From Skeletonema tropicum (Eukaryota > Bacillariophyta > Thalassiosirophyceae > Thalassiosirales > Thalassiosiraceae): a stretch of 64,000 nucleotides of DNA. A program made the translations under genes and the position numbers. Location: the NCBI GenBank assembly GCA_037178625.1, contig CM074140.1, forward strand, positions 186,001-250,000, read 5' to 3'. This document shows positions 1 to 11,319 of the stretch, piece by piece. The notes under the pieces were generated by a model. That model was not told the origin of the DNA. It made no database searches and was given only the letters and a program-made list of their open reading frames with translations. How positions within the stretch are numbered: position 1 is the stretch's first letter; each line of letters begins with the position of its first letter.

Positions 1-10
1 TTGTTGTTGT

Positions 11-601
11 CTATGATACAGAGACTGCATATGACGATTCCTTTGAAAAGAGCGATGGAATGAAGCCACATGTTGTGCATTTGCTGGAATTGATCGGCGG
101 CATATCATTAATAATAACGTTGGAAGGAGGTGAAGTAGTACTAACATTCTTCTTCTTGGTCGCCTTTTTGCTACGGGTGCTTTTAAAAACGGGCGAATGC
201 TGGGTTGGGGACGTTTCAGACGATGCTACAAGGCAATTACTGCGCACATCTCTTTTCGTTGTCGGCATCATTTTGCTGCGTTTGCGTCTATCACGCAGCA
301 TCCTCTCTGATCGTAACGCTGACAAGGACACAAGATAATCCGTTTCTTTTTTAATGACAGCCTTTTTCTTGCTCTTTGTTTGGCTGCGTGTGGTGATGGA
401 TGATCTTGCGGTGTATCTCTCTGTTGATTCAGTGGACGCAATAAATAATATCTTCTCTCTTGACCGCACTGCTGACACCGCCACAAGAGGGTCATGTTCG
501 ACAGCCTTCATAGTGATCTGACGCCTCAATTCTGATAAGACGAATAATTGAGATGGTGATAATTTAATTAGTTTGGGAGATGATGCTCTTCGAAATTGCA
601 T
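11..601 (-). CDS. hypothetical basic protein with a duplicated motif
   Basis: Open frame of 196 residues reading leftward, with its stop at the window edge (11-13) and start at 599-601. I do not recognise the family. It is rich in Lys, Arg, Ser and Thr, which suggests a nuclear or disordered protein. One motif occurs twice: DPLVAVSAVRSREKIL near residue 37 and DYLVSLSALRSERML near residue 88. That internal duplication argues against a random frame. The C-terminal end has a single CTTC pair and no complete zinc site. It is divergent from the plus-strand gene at 786, leaving 184 bp of shared upstream DNA. Additional exons outside the window are possible. Confidence 0.4.
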   Translation of the reverse strand: MQFRRASSPKLIKLSPSQLFVLSELRRQITMKAVEHDPLVAVSAVRSREKILFIASTESTERYTARSSITTRSQTKSKKKAVIKKETDYLVSLSALRSERMLRDRRKRSKMMPTTKRDVRSNCLVASSETSPTQHSPVFKSTRSKKATKKKNVSTTSPPSNVIINDMPPINSSKCTTCGFIPSLFSKESSYAVSVS

Positions 602-785
602 GCATCATCCAAATCAAAAATATCTTTCTCGTAAAATCCAAGATACTCACCCAACGCAACAACAACACCACGGCCGTCGAGAGCTTGTAGATTGATGCTT
701 GCAATAGATCCATTTTTCAACAAAGAATAGCACAATATCTACCCATCACCTCGACTTCGCCAACAGAACACTTCTCGTCAAAAAA
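602..785. promoter_or_regulatory. divergent intergenic region
   Basis: This 184-bp gap lies between the leftward ORF ending at 601 and the rightward start at 786. It must hold both 5' ends. I see no clear TATA box or recognisable factor site. An A-run immediately precedes the ATG at 786, a favourable eukaryotic start context. Confidence 0.3.
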
Positions 786-1709
786 ATGAAACTGCTTTTA
801 CAATGCTATCTTGGGATCGCTTGCGTCTCATCTTTTGCAGCCGGCTTCTCGGCCCCTGGGGCTGCCTCAGTTCAAGCTTTATTGAACGCCAACCAAGAAA
901 AGATCGCATCACTAAAGACTGTAGCACAATCCATCAGTAACGATGCCGCAGTAGCACCTACAAACGACGTCTTCTATCTACGATATGCACTTGAAACATC
1001 CTATGAAAACGACGACGAGCGTACTGAAGCACTCAAGTCAAACATTCAATGGAGGCAAACCGACGGAAAAGATATTGTTTCAACTGCCCATCAGGCTGTG
1101 CAAGCTGCGATCAGTGCCGAAAATTCCAAATGGGACAATCAACCAGTCCAACATGCCGCTCCGCACTTTGATCGGATCAGCAAGTATCTTACTACTGTGC
1201 AGTGCATCACAACGTCACATCCAACCACTCATGATTTGATATATTGTGTTCGTGCTGGTAAAATTGATGACAAGGCGTTAATGTCCAGTGTAACGGTCGA
1301 TGAAATGGTTGATTTCTTCTTATATGTGAAGGAGGTCAATGCTGCAGTTGCCGATATGCGTAGTATTGAAACAGACTCGTTGGTCAAAATTGTCACGTGC
1401 AATGATATGATGGGTTTGAAACTTGTTGGGGGGAGCTCTGACTTTCGTTCTGCCTTGAGTGTGTCATCGAAAAAGGCTACTGAGCTTTACCCCTCGCTTA
1501 GTGGACGAACTTTGTTGTTAAATCTACCCAAATTGCTTGGGGCGATAGTGAAACTGTTCACTCCACTGTTTCCAAAAGTGGTTATGGAGAGGATTCGGTT
1601 TGTGAGTGGACCGTTGAAGGATGTAGAAGATTTGGTTGAAATTTCAAAGAGTGGGGCTGCAAGGGATGAGTTCATCAAGCAGATGGATGAGCTAGTTTAT
1701 AGTGATTAA
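786..1709 (+). CDS. plastid-targeted CRAL-TRIO (Sec14-like) lipid-binding domain protein
   Basis: Intronless 307-residue protein. Residues 1-20 form a hydrophobic signal peptide followed by AAG-FSAPG, matching the diatom rule of signal-peptide cleavage before a Phe that begins the plastid transit peptide, so import into the secondary plastid is predicted. Residues about 62-90 (FYLRYALETSY..NIQWRQ) resemble the CRAL-TRIO N-terminal helices. Residues about 153-275 (DLIYCVRAGKID, DMRSIETDSLVKIVTCND, LYPSLSGRTLLLNLPKLL, LFPKVVMERIRF) follow the lipid-exchange domain, including the LYPxxxGxxLLLNxP signature. Proteins of this fold move or present phospholipids and other hydrophobic ligands. The ligand here is unknown. 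Confidence 0.8.
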   Translation: MKLLLQCYLGIACVSSFAAGFSAPGAASVQALLNANQEKIASLKTVAQSISNDAAVAPTNDVFYLRYALETSYENDDERTEALKSNIQWRQTDGKDIVSTAHQAVQAAISAENSKWDNQPVQHAAPHFDRISKYLTTVQCITTSHPTTHDLIYCVRAGKIDDKALMSSVTVDEMVDFFLYVKEVNAAVADMRSIETDSLVKIVTCNDMMGLKLVGGSSDFRSALSVSSKKATELYPSLSGRTLLLNLPKLLGAIVKLFTPLFPKVVMERIRFVSGPLKDVEDLVEISKSGAARDEFIKQMDELVYSD

Positions 1710-2388
1710 GGTAGAGAACTGCATGTCACACTAGAAAGGACTGAGGACGGAATGATGATGTAATCATTACAGTACTCAAAGAAGAAGATGAAGATTGCTT
1801 TCAAGGAAGATTAAATCATGATACCAAATCTCTTTTTCCTCTACACGTTCATATCACACGTTTATATATCACCTGCCAGATTCTACGTTTATCATAGAGG
1901 AGTGAGTGTGTCCTTCAGACGGAGAGGTGATCTTTATCTTATTGGGACAGAAGCAGATATTTAGAAGTACATCTGGTGGGAATTGAGACAGAGGATCTTA
2001 GTTTATTTGTGTAGTAAAGGAATAACTAATGTTGCCATGATGTAGTCTTACTCATCTGTGCAATCTCGGTTGTTGATAGGATACTTTTGTATCTCAGCAC
2101 TCTATAGAGACATGACGTCGATGATGGAGAGTTTGAACTCTTCGCTGGCCATCAAAGTTTCAAGAAGCACACCCTGGACAAGACCACACACACACACACA
2201 CACAAGAGTCAGCATACATTCAAGCCACAACAAGCGTTGAAACTGCGCTACAACTAGATATAGGCTTGGAGTATCGAGACCGAGACGACGATTTTGACAA
2301 CATTAATATTTAGTCACTATGTTTACATGTTAATTTTCTTCTCAAGCGGCTTTAGCCGTCCTCTTATCTCCAATGTATCCAGTGGCAA
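1710..2388. other. intergenic, no gene seen
   Basis: Between the converging CRAL-TRIO gene and the SDR pseudogene. It holds a short CA microsatellite near 2190 and small frames with no coding character. It presumably contains the 3' ends of both neighbours. Confidence 0.5.
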
Positions 2389-2886
2389 TCACCATTCTAC
2401 CAAAGACTTTTCATGTCCAATTAATGTACTCAATGTCCAAAATGTCCACAGCACGAGAAACGTCATAGTAATAGAAGAAATTTTAAAGTAGGTCTGTTTC
2501 GCCCCTAGAGCACGAGAGCCATCATACACAGCTACTTTCCCCCACCTTTTACATACATAATTCATCTCAGGATTCCAAAGTCTCATTATCATAGGCATAA
2601 GCTTGGGCATCTCCCTCGCCCTAACAGGATAATCCTTACCATACTTCGCCCCGAGTGGTCTAGTTCTAGTAAATTTCACAAGTTCATGAGACTCGTCACA
2701 CAAGATGGATCGTTGATCATTTGTCTCATCTCGAAGTTCTGCCTCGAGGTGTGCCTTAGAAACATTGCAGACGTAGGATCCGACGTATCCGCATACGCCG
2801 GCGCCGGTGATGAGAACTTTGGGTTTGGAAGTTGCTGTTGAAGTTGACGTGATGTTATGGTTGACAGTATTATTGGAAATTGACAT
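2389..2886 (-). pseudogene. internally deleted NAD-dependent epimerase/dehydratase (extended SDR)
   Basis: Leftward frame of 165 residues. Residues about 22-40 (KPKVLITGAGVCGYVGSYV) are a Rossmann nucleotide-binding start with the GxGxxGxxG-type loop of extended short-chain dehydrogenases. Residues about 97-130 (LMPMIMRLWNPEMNYVC..GKVAVYDGSRALG) look like the C-terminal substrate region of dihydroflavonol-reductase-like SDRs, where a Gly-Lys and an Asp-x-Ser-[KR]-A stretch are usual. The intervening 150-200 residues, including the catalytic YxxxK, are missing, so no activity is expected. The last 30 residues are out-of-family hydrophobic sequence. Best read as a collapsed pseudogene. An alternative is an unseen intron, but no consistent splice sites link the halves. 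Confidence 0.5.
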
Positions 2887-3447
2887 GAGGTGGTTAAATT
2901 TACTTTTATTTATTGTCAGTAGTAGTTGTTGAGATGTTTTGTTGTTTGTTGACTTGATTGCTTTTTGATTTTATGAGCTCTTTGCACAAGAGTGCTTGGA
3001 TGGCTGGAGGAGAGTTGCTCTTGCTTCGTATACTTATAAATACTACATACAGCACATCATCTTACTCTTGCTTGAATGAACCTGTTCTTGCTTTTGTCTA
3101 TGTCTTTGTTCTTGCTTTTTTGGGGCCAGTCATTCCGTGGAATCACATCGCATTTAAGTTTGATACCGCTCCGACAAGGAGTAAAGCCTCCCCTTGTGAT
3201 TTGAGCCTTTTCCGGTCAAATTTTGCATGCAGAGTTGATGACGAAAACCACAAGAAGCACCAAGACTGCTTTACACTTGAGCAGCCCGCCGCCAGCGCTT
3301 CTCAAATCAATAAACTAAAGCCCCACACACAACAGAGCGCATAAACAAGAGGCCAACAACGTCTTCGGAAATTGCGTCTTGGGCAACCACAATAGCTGCT
3401 CCTGCTACTATCCACTACCATCTCCTCTGAAGAACGATTCAAGAAAA

Positions 3448-6400
3448 ATGCTAAACGCAACTACAGCAGTCCTGCTCGCGACATCATGGGCGCCGCTTCT
3501 TTCAGGACAACTTCATCAATGCTTAAATGCAGACGATCCAAGCTGCAATGGCGGAGTGGCAGCATTTCGTGCCATGCTTCGACATCATAGCAAGTTGGAG
3601 GAGGAACGAGATAATCCATTGCCCTTCACTCACATCCAGCTCCTCGATAAGGATAGCGCATTTGTGCACATGCATCCACTGGGTCTCTCGGTCAACAGAT
3701 TAATTCTCAATGAATTGATGGGTCTAGACGTCTTTGCATCATCGCCGTCAATCCTACTTCAGAATCATTTGGACTCCGGCGTCTCATCTCAGGATATTTC
3801 ATATCTGCAAACCCATGACATGCCTTTGCTCATATCCAATGCGGGTGTGGACCCCTCAAGCTCATGGCATCCATATACCGAGGCGGTCCACTTCGATACA
3901 GATTCGAGGTTGGCAATAATGTCTCTCTCCAAATGGGCCGAGGCAGAGAATGTCCCTGCAGTACTGGGAAGCCTACGGTATGTGCGCAAAGTAAACGAGG
4001 AGAATGGATGTGTCAAGTCATCATCGAGTGCTCAAGCATCGTTAAGCGACTACTTCTCACAAAGCAATGTAACCGTAAACACGAGGGTAGTGGAAGATAC
4101 TGATTCACGAAACTGCTGGTTGCCGATCGTTTACCATTCTGACATAGGAGATCAATTCGCTTCTTTCTTGACAGCCATGCAAGCATTGCCTCGACATTAC
4201 AGACCAGCAATGATTATCGACACAGAGGGTAGCTTGGAAAAATATGAAGCGCCGACGCTTGTGGATGGAATTTGGGTGGCGAGTCCAAGATTGAATAGTC
4301 GTACTTACTTCCAACACAAGTTAGAAATGTCATATGATGAAATTCATGGACTACAGCTTGACTATGTTGAGTTCATCAGCGCTCCATTGTCTCCTCTCCC
4401 AGATAAAATGAAGGATGAAACTTACAGATCAGAAATTTTAGCACTAAAAACAGCAGCTGACGAGGCATCACAACACAATCCCGTTATCGGTTACTCAGAT
4501 GAAATGCCCTTTGCTCGAAACTCGACTACCTACAGACCATGTAAGTCTGGCGAATGTCCCATAGGCAACCTTTTCGCCGATGCCGCTCGGTGGTATACCA
4601 GTGCAGATGTCGCATTCATCACCAGTGGTGGTGTCCGAGGGCCTGGATGGCAGGCTGGAGATGTCCATGTCAGTAACATTTGGGAGGCTCTCCCATTCCC
4701 TAACAACCTGTGTGAGGGCCGAATGAATGGCGTACATCTCTTTCAACTACTCAACTATTCTATCTCAGTGGCCACCTTTGAAGGCGAAGATACAGACGAT
4801 GGTGGAAGATTATTGCAATCATCAGGGCTGAAGATCACGTACAACACCGAGCTCAGTCCATCTCGAATTATCTCCATTGAAGTTTTGGATAGAGAATCAG
4901 GTCAGTTTATGCCAATCGATCGCCTTCAATTCTACGACTTTGCCACCGATAGTTATCTTTGTGATGGCTACAAACCCTTTCCCAGTCTTTTGGGAAGTGA
5001 CAATCTTGTGGTTGAAGGGGAGCAGCCTGGAGTTATTAACGAGAACGTTCTATTTCAGGAGATGGTAGCTGAATATTTGAATGCATCCACATCAATAGAT
5101 GAACCGTACAATACTGCCACACAGAATCGCCTTCTCAATGACACTACTGCAACAGAAGTTCTCAATTTGATTCAATCAGAAGATAGCTGTGACCCAGGCG
5201 AGTACTGGGAAGAGGATATTCAGACATGCTTGCTTTGTCCTGTCAACTTTGACGTTACATTCTCAAAGAAGCTGATTGAATTCGAAGCGACTGATCGAGA
5301 TCGAGTTGAGTCAATCACCTTGACAAAAAATGAAGATTTCTATGTTGCCATCATTCCAAAGAAATTACCTGACTGGCTGGTATTAGATTCGGCTCAAAGT
5401 ATGTATGCAGGGTCTGATACTCCAACAATTCTTGAAGCAGGCGAAAGCCTAGATTTCTCTTTGAGTATTATATCATCTGAGTTGGAAGAGGGGATAGAGA
5501 AAACTGTAGCTCAAGGCGACAGCAAGCTGATATTTGTAACGATTGCATTTGGAGTGTTAGATGGAGGTGATTATCATGGCTGTATTGGGTCAGATGCTGG
5601 CTTTGATATCACGATGCGTGTGCTACCCACCACACAATTGAATCAACTTGGAACTATTCGAGCTGTCGGATTCACGCTGTTTGGAATCATAGCGATAACA
5701 TCCATATCCTTTGCAGGATTTGTAATCTGCCATCGACGGCAACAAGTGGTGAAGGCTTTGCAGCCCATCTTCCTTCTGTGTATTTGCACTGGAGTTCTGG
5801 TGCTTGGATCGTCGATTATCCCACTGAGCTTTGATGATGAGATTGCCTCTCAACGTGGATGTGACATTTCTTGTATGGCTTTACCGTGGCTCGTATGTTT
5901 GGGTTTCAGCGTGGCTATCAGCGCTTTATTTGCCAAGCTGTGGCGAATCAATAGGCTCTTCAGTGCAAGCAGAAGCTGCAGGAGAGTTCAAGTCCGTGCA
6001 AAAGATGTGTAAGTACTCTCTCCCTCTCTCCAGAGATAGATTGAATTATCATTTGATTCTGTTTCACTCACACCCTTTTGCTCACTTTTACAATTTGCAT
6101 CATAGTGGTATGCCATTGATCGTCCTCCTATTCGCAAACATCACGATTTTGATCTGTTGGACACTGATAGATCCTTTAGTATACACACGCTTCGAGATTG
6201 ATGGTGCTCCTTGGAGCAGCTACGCACGATGTGTGGGTTCATCATATGCGTCCAATCTGGTTTTGAGCCTACTCGGCGTTTTGAATGCTGTCGTGTTGTT
6301 CCTGGCATTGTACCAAGCTTGGAAGGCGCGGAATATCAGCGATGAGTTTAGTGAAACCAAAATTGTCGGCAGTGCGGTAAGTCTCACTCCTGTTGGCTCA

Positions 6401-6890
6401 TTTCCTGTTCCTGCCTCGCTCAAAAGCTGACCTAATCTATTCTTGGCCACAGCTCTACGGTTGGCTGCAGCTCCTGATCGTAGGTGTACCAGTGCTGTTT
6501 CTCATTTCAGACGATAACACAACTGCAAGATACTTTGTGCTTGTGGCTCTCATCTTCTTGGTATCTATGTCCATGCTGTTGATCATATTTGTCCCATTAT
6601 TCATTCAGATAAGGAGGGCTCAGGTGCAACAGAAAGTCCAAGCTGAGTCACGTCAGATGGATTCAAGATTGTCCCATTTGCAGCTGCAGCAGACTGGCTC
6701 GAGGGCGAGGGTGAGGGCAAGTTCCTTGCCAGCGACAGCGTTTAATAAAGTGTCAAAAACGCAAACAGTGTCAAAAACACTCCCTTCATTGAGGGAGACG
6801 CAGCAAGGTAGAGGTGGACAGGGGCAGGACAGCCAAGAGAGCTCATCAAATTGTGTTGGTGTCGATGTTGCTGCTGCCATGCCTGTATAG
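3448..6890 (+). CDS. 5'-nucleotidase-like ectodomain fused to class C (GABA-B-type) seven-TM receptor, 3 exons
   Basis: Exons 3448-6008, 6106-6376 and 6453-6890 (introns 97 and 76 bp, donors GTAAGT, acceptors CATAG and CACAG) give 1089 residues. The start at 3448 (AAAAATG) is preferred over 3379 because it places a signal peptide (MLNATTAVLLATSWAPLLSG) at the N-terminus. Residues about 50-330 are a degenerate calcineurin-like half without recognisable metal ligands. About 370-460 (GNLFADAARW, FITSGGVRGP, WEALPFPNNLC) is the 5'-nucleotidase C-terminal domain. About 581 has a Cys-rich CDPGEYWxxxxxxCLLCP linker. Seven hydrophobic helices follow: three in exon 1, two in exon 2, two in exon 3. AKLWRINRLF after TM3 and FVPLFIQIRR after TM7 are typical of GABA-B-like receptors. 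It is probably a plasma-membrane sensor. The ligand is unknown, and loss of enzyme activity is inferred. Confidence 0.8.
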
Positions 6891-7427
6891 GCAGATACAG
6901 AATGTATGCAAAACAACAACAACAACAACAAGAAGCTGCTGAGCATTCATATACATATAAATCTAGAGCTAGAGAAGTTCATGCGAACGAACAAACTATG
7001 TATCAAAATTATCCCCCCTCTTGTCCATCGTCATCGTCACAATATTTCATGTAACCGCAGCCCATCCATTCAATCCAGATGACTATAATATCTTCATTTG
7101 GCAAATAGTCTTCGTGATTCCATCAGACTATTACATTGTCGTGATCTCTCTTGCTTTTTGAAAACATAAAACAACTATTCTGTAAGGAGGCAGGAGGCAT
7201 GAATGAAGTTGAGATTGTTGACGATAAGACTAAGATGAAGTGAGCACCCAAATTTACTTTAAATCAAATTCATTCAAAATAAATTCTACGGAAAATAAAT
7301 CATCGTGATACAGAATGATGGTGCTGTCATAGTTACGATATCATTTTTGGTATCGAAAAGGGGTGCACTTTTGCACGCGTCTTGATCTTGCTTCATTTGG
7401 AAAATAATGACCATCGTGCTGGGTTAT

Positions 7428-7458
<31 letters not shown>

Positions 7459-7673
7459 TTTTCTAAAATATAAAGTGATTAGTTTAGGATGGTAGTCAGG
7501 AGCTGTTTACTGGGCAAGCTGGATCTGAACTTGCCCATTTTAGGTAATAAGAGGATATTTGTTGATGCGATTAGGGAGGGTTGTGTGGAAATATAAGACA
7601 GGCGCAAATAAAATGTGCTAGGGTAAATTATTTTGTTCTGCATGCTTGGCGCTAGATATTTTTAAATTACCCT
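6891..7673. other. intergenic, no gene; poly-T tract
   Basis: Downstream of the receptor gene. It contains short CAA repeats near 6915 and a T-run of about 30 nt broken by one G at 7431-7462. The last 60 bp before 7674 contain the inverted pair GCTAGGGTAA / TTACCCTAGC next to the long inverted repeat. No coding frame is credible. Confidence 0.5.
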
Positions 7674-8193
7674 AGCTACTGGTGGGCGGGAAATAATTGT
7701 CACTGTCGCGTCGTGACAGCTCACAATTTTCACACACAAATCACTAACAAAATTGTAATAGTCTAAATATGGCCATGTTGCCCGACGAAAATTCATAGAT
7801 CAGTTGAAAAATAGCATCCCAAACAGTATATGTACAATATCTGATGCGGAAGAGACTATAATTCGTCGAGATAGAGCACCTACCGACGAATTTGTGACCA
7901 ATAACTGCTATTTCGAGCTAGAATGACGCATGCCTACGGCAGATCTGCATGCCTGTACTGCTGCTGCTATGCGAGTATACTGCATATAACGTTGACCAGT
8001 GGTTCTATCGAAAGCTAATAGTCTGTACTATCGTATTATGGTCGACTATTTGTGTTAGGGGTCGACATGGAGGCACAGAACCTCCATGTAAGGGTGTAGA
8101 ACTCGTGTTTTTTGTGTTTTGTTAGTGTTTTGTGTGGAGTTTCAGTGACAGTGACAATTTTTTCCAGTGAAAATTTTTTCCCGCCAGTAGCTA
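7674..8193 (+). repeat. left arm of 510-bp long inverted repeat
   Basis: Matches the reverse complement of 13673-14183 over its whole length with only about three substitutions (for example ACTATAATTCG against ACTATGATTCG) and a 4-nt extra TGGG near the outer end. Each arm also begins and ends with its own inverted termini, AGCTACTGGCGGGAAA, so the arm itself has the form of a MITE. It contains a strong internal hairpin, CATGGAGG...CCTCCATG, near 8070. Confidence 0.9.
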
Positions 8194-9245
8194 GCTCTTT
8201 TTACTACAGAGTTAAAAACAATTTCAATTGTCGTTTTTTAAAATAAAATGCCAAACTAAGCGAAATAATATTATTTTTTGCTTAACTTTTTAACCCTTAC
8301 TTTCAAACCACGTTTTTCGGGACATCTGGCCGAATGCCCACTCATCACCAAGATGTACACATAAGTCCCCCAAATGGGTATTTAGGCAAAAAAAAAATTT
8401 TGCCAAGTCGGAAGTCGGAACACTTGAGTACTTTGAACTAACACAGATCATCTCTCTTGATGGTGCATCGGAGCTAGTTTGCCCAGCAATATCAGTTTGA
8501 GCATAAGCTATAATACCAGTTTAATAAGTTTCATGTCTAATACTTAACTAATGTACTATATATTCCTGCTCTTCAGTATCCCTACGCATTCTTGTGTGGT
8601 TTGTATCTTAGTGCTTAGTGCAGTCTGCCACTTCATACTTAATAGATCGTTGTAAGTTGCGAGCAGTGATCAGGGACAGAGTGTTTGCCGTTTTCTTGTA
8701 TATTTGCAATGATGCATTTCACCAAGTGTACGGGATCTTGTGCACATTATGCCTCCAAGTTGTCGTATCTCATATTACCCTCAGACCGCCGTGACCTAGA
8801 ACACATCCCCGTTTCCGCTCGTAGAAGTTCCTCGAGGTAGATCTTCTTTCATTGCTCAATGCTTACTATTCCTCTGTATCATTTGGTAGGGTTTGTGATA
8901 TGGTCATAGTCCAAATCTGCCTCAGTCGACTTCGTTCAGATTGACGATGATGTCTGAAACCTTCGACAATGATTCGCGGTTGGTTTTCAAAGGTCCACAA
9001 CACTAAAGCAGTATGCATGTATTGCCATTTTTCAAGTATTGACTTTCATCGATGAGTATGAGGACGTTGTTGGGATTTAAATCTTCAGCAGTTGCTGCAA
9101 CGTTGGGTTTGGAGCGTAGGGTTCGCATCTGCAATTTCTTCATCAGCGGCCGCTGCCTCCGCCCTCTCGGCCGTGCGGCAACTGCATTCGTATCACAACC
9201 AGCGTCTAGAAGACGTCGCTGTAAAGTTGTGTCCTGAATCCAATA
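8194..9245. other. non-coding stretch inside the inverted-repeat composite
   Basis: AT-rich DNA between the left arm and the reverse transcriptase remnant. A small frame at 9052-9237 shows no recognisable domain and is probably untranslated 5' sequence of the retroelement or unrelated filler. No RNA gene is seen. Confidence 0.4.
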
Positions 9246-11266
9246 ATGATGAGGCGTAATATTGTTGATAGAGAGTCGGTCGACATGATGTTTGCGATAT
9301 ACATAGAGAGAGTAGTGAGAGAGGTAGGCAAATTGCGCAGCATCCTATTGTTGGAGGCTGACTTGAACAAAGCAAACAAGATCATATACGGTGATAGGAT
9401 GATGAATAATATTCGCAAATACCAACTCATGCCAGAAGAGATATTTAGTGAGAAAAATAGGACGGCAGATGATGGGGCCTTGGCAAAAATACTATTCTTT
9501 GATATAGGACGGCAACTTCGTACTCCGGCTGCTATTGCTTCGGTAGATGCAAGCAACTGCTATGACAGAATAGCACATGCCATTGCTTCTTTGGTGTTTC
9601 AAGCCTTTGGAGTTGAGCAGTCGAAATTGACTTGGCGGCTATTCTCTTTGTCGATGATACGGATATCATTCATATCAATTTGAAGAAGAGGGAGACAATA
9701 AATGAGGTTCATGCAGCTCTGACAGCAAGCGTCCGCAGTTGGAATAATCTTTTGATGGCAACAGGGGGCACCCTACATCCAGATAAGTGCTTCTATTATT
9801 TGATGTCTTACTATTACGACGAGAGGAAGCAGTGTTGGCTGTATGAAGATCACACCAAGGATTGCTATTACGACATTGAATTGTCTCTTCCAGATGGGAC
9901 CCCATTTTTGATGAAGCATCACTCTGTGGAGCATCCGGAGACTATGCTAGGTGTGGCAACAAGCCCGTCTGGTTCGTGCCGCAGCAAGTGCAATTGTTCT
10001 GAGGAGTGCAAAGGTCCTCTGGACGTTTTAATCGAGAAAGCATCTGATTGTGCGCAAAAAGTTCTAGGGAGCAGATTGAATCGGCGTCAATTCTGGACAT
10101 GGCTATCAGCTTGTTTTTGGCCCAAAGTTTCATACGGTCTGTGCTGCCAGACGGCCCCCATCAAAGATCTTCAGACATGTCTGCAAAAGACGTATTATCA
10201 GTTGATGCCTGTGGGTGGTATGATACGAACGGCGCCTAAGGAAATCCGTGATCTAGACATTGGCTTCTACGGCGGTGGATTCCCGAATGTGCCGATAGAA
10301 TGCGGCATTCAGCAATTGAACAAACTGATGATGCACTATGGATGCCCGTCTAGTAATGGAATTACAGCTCAGGTCTCGGTAGACCTCTTCATTATTGAAC
10401 TCGGTCGAGCGCATCAGCCCTTTGATGAATCATTTCAACAATATCACTCTTGCTCTTGGGTTACTCCTAGCTGGGTGAAATCGATCTGGGAAAAAGTAGA
10501 TACCTACGGGTATAAGGTGGTATTGAATAATATCGAAAACCCCTTCCCAAGAGTGGGTGACAAGTGGCTCATGTGTGTATTTGAAGATCTCCAGTATTCT
10601 CCAAAAGAACTACGGCAATTGAACAGAGTCCGCCTGCACCAACAAGTTCTGTTTTTATCGGATATACAAATTTCTGTTATATTATTGTGTGTGAGGGGTT
10701 CGAAGATTGATCCACGGTACAAGAAGAGGCTGCGGCGGGAGGATGAAAAGTGGTCTAAGCTTGACTTCCCCGCTGAGGAACCATCGTCAAAAGACTTTAA
10801 TGTGTGGAAGTCGGCACTCTCTCAATTAGCCCCAGGAGGTTTACTTAGCGTCCGGTTGGGAAATTGGGTGCACATCGGCCACAAACTTCAGCTGTGGCGG
10901 TACTGTGCCGCATCGAATAGACTGCTCCGCTGTATGGGTAATGACCTTATGGAGGTATACCCTCCGCATGAAAATAACCCTCGGAGATATGTGAAAGATG
11001 GCAGTGATCATGCCCAGGTTCAGTACAATGTTGCGTGTACGATAGAAGAGGTAGATACTGCGGTATATCGTCTGGTAAGTCATGCACCAATCCCAGGTCA
11101 GTCTCTACCCCCTAGCACTCTGTGGGAAGTCCTCGACCAGTGGGGTAGCATGTGGATGTGGGAAGATCTTGAACTGACGGGGAGCTATGAGTTCCTCGTG
11201 GCTGCTATTATAGATGGATCACTAATATGTGTGGCGGACGGATCCTTTATCTACGGAGAAAAGTAG
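9246..11266 (+). pseudogene. non-LTR-type reverse transcriptase, core-deleted and frameshifted
   Basis: Two overlapping frames belong to one polymerase. The first (9246-9683) carries LRSILLLEADLNKANKIIYG (fingers) and ASVDASNCYDRI, the motif A aspartate. The second (9632-11266, 544 codons) begins with FVDDTDI, the motif C catalytic pair, then GGTLHPDKCFY. Motif A and motif C are only about 30 residues apart instead of the usual 80-100, so motif B and much of the palm are gone and the frame changes at about 9640. The element cannot be active. The long C-terminal region ends in IIDGSLICVADGSFI, which resembles the first Asp of an RNase H domain and then stops. The remnant at 45490-47647 preserves the homologous C-terminal region plus a fuller RNase H. 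Confidence 0.75.
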
Positions 11267-11319
11267 CGGTAGGAATCTATTCTCCATCCAAAACGGTAGG
11301 GCAATATACCATATCAACC

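Noticed and set aside
2958..3344. 128-codon rightward ORF upstream of the receptor gene
   Set aside because: No domain, and it lies where the 5' leader and promoter of the receptor gene are expected.
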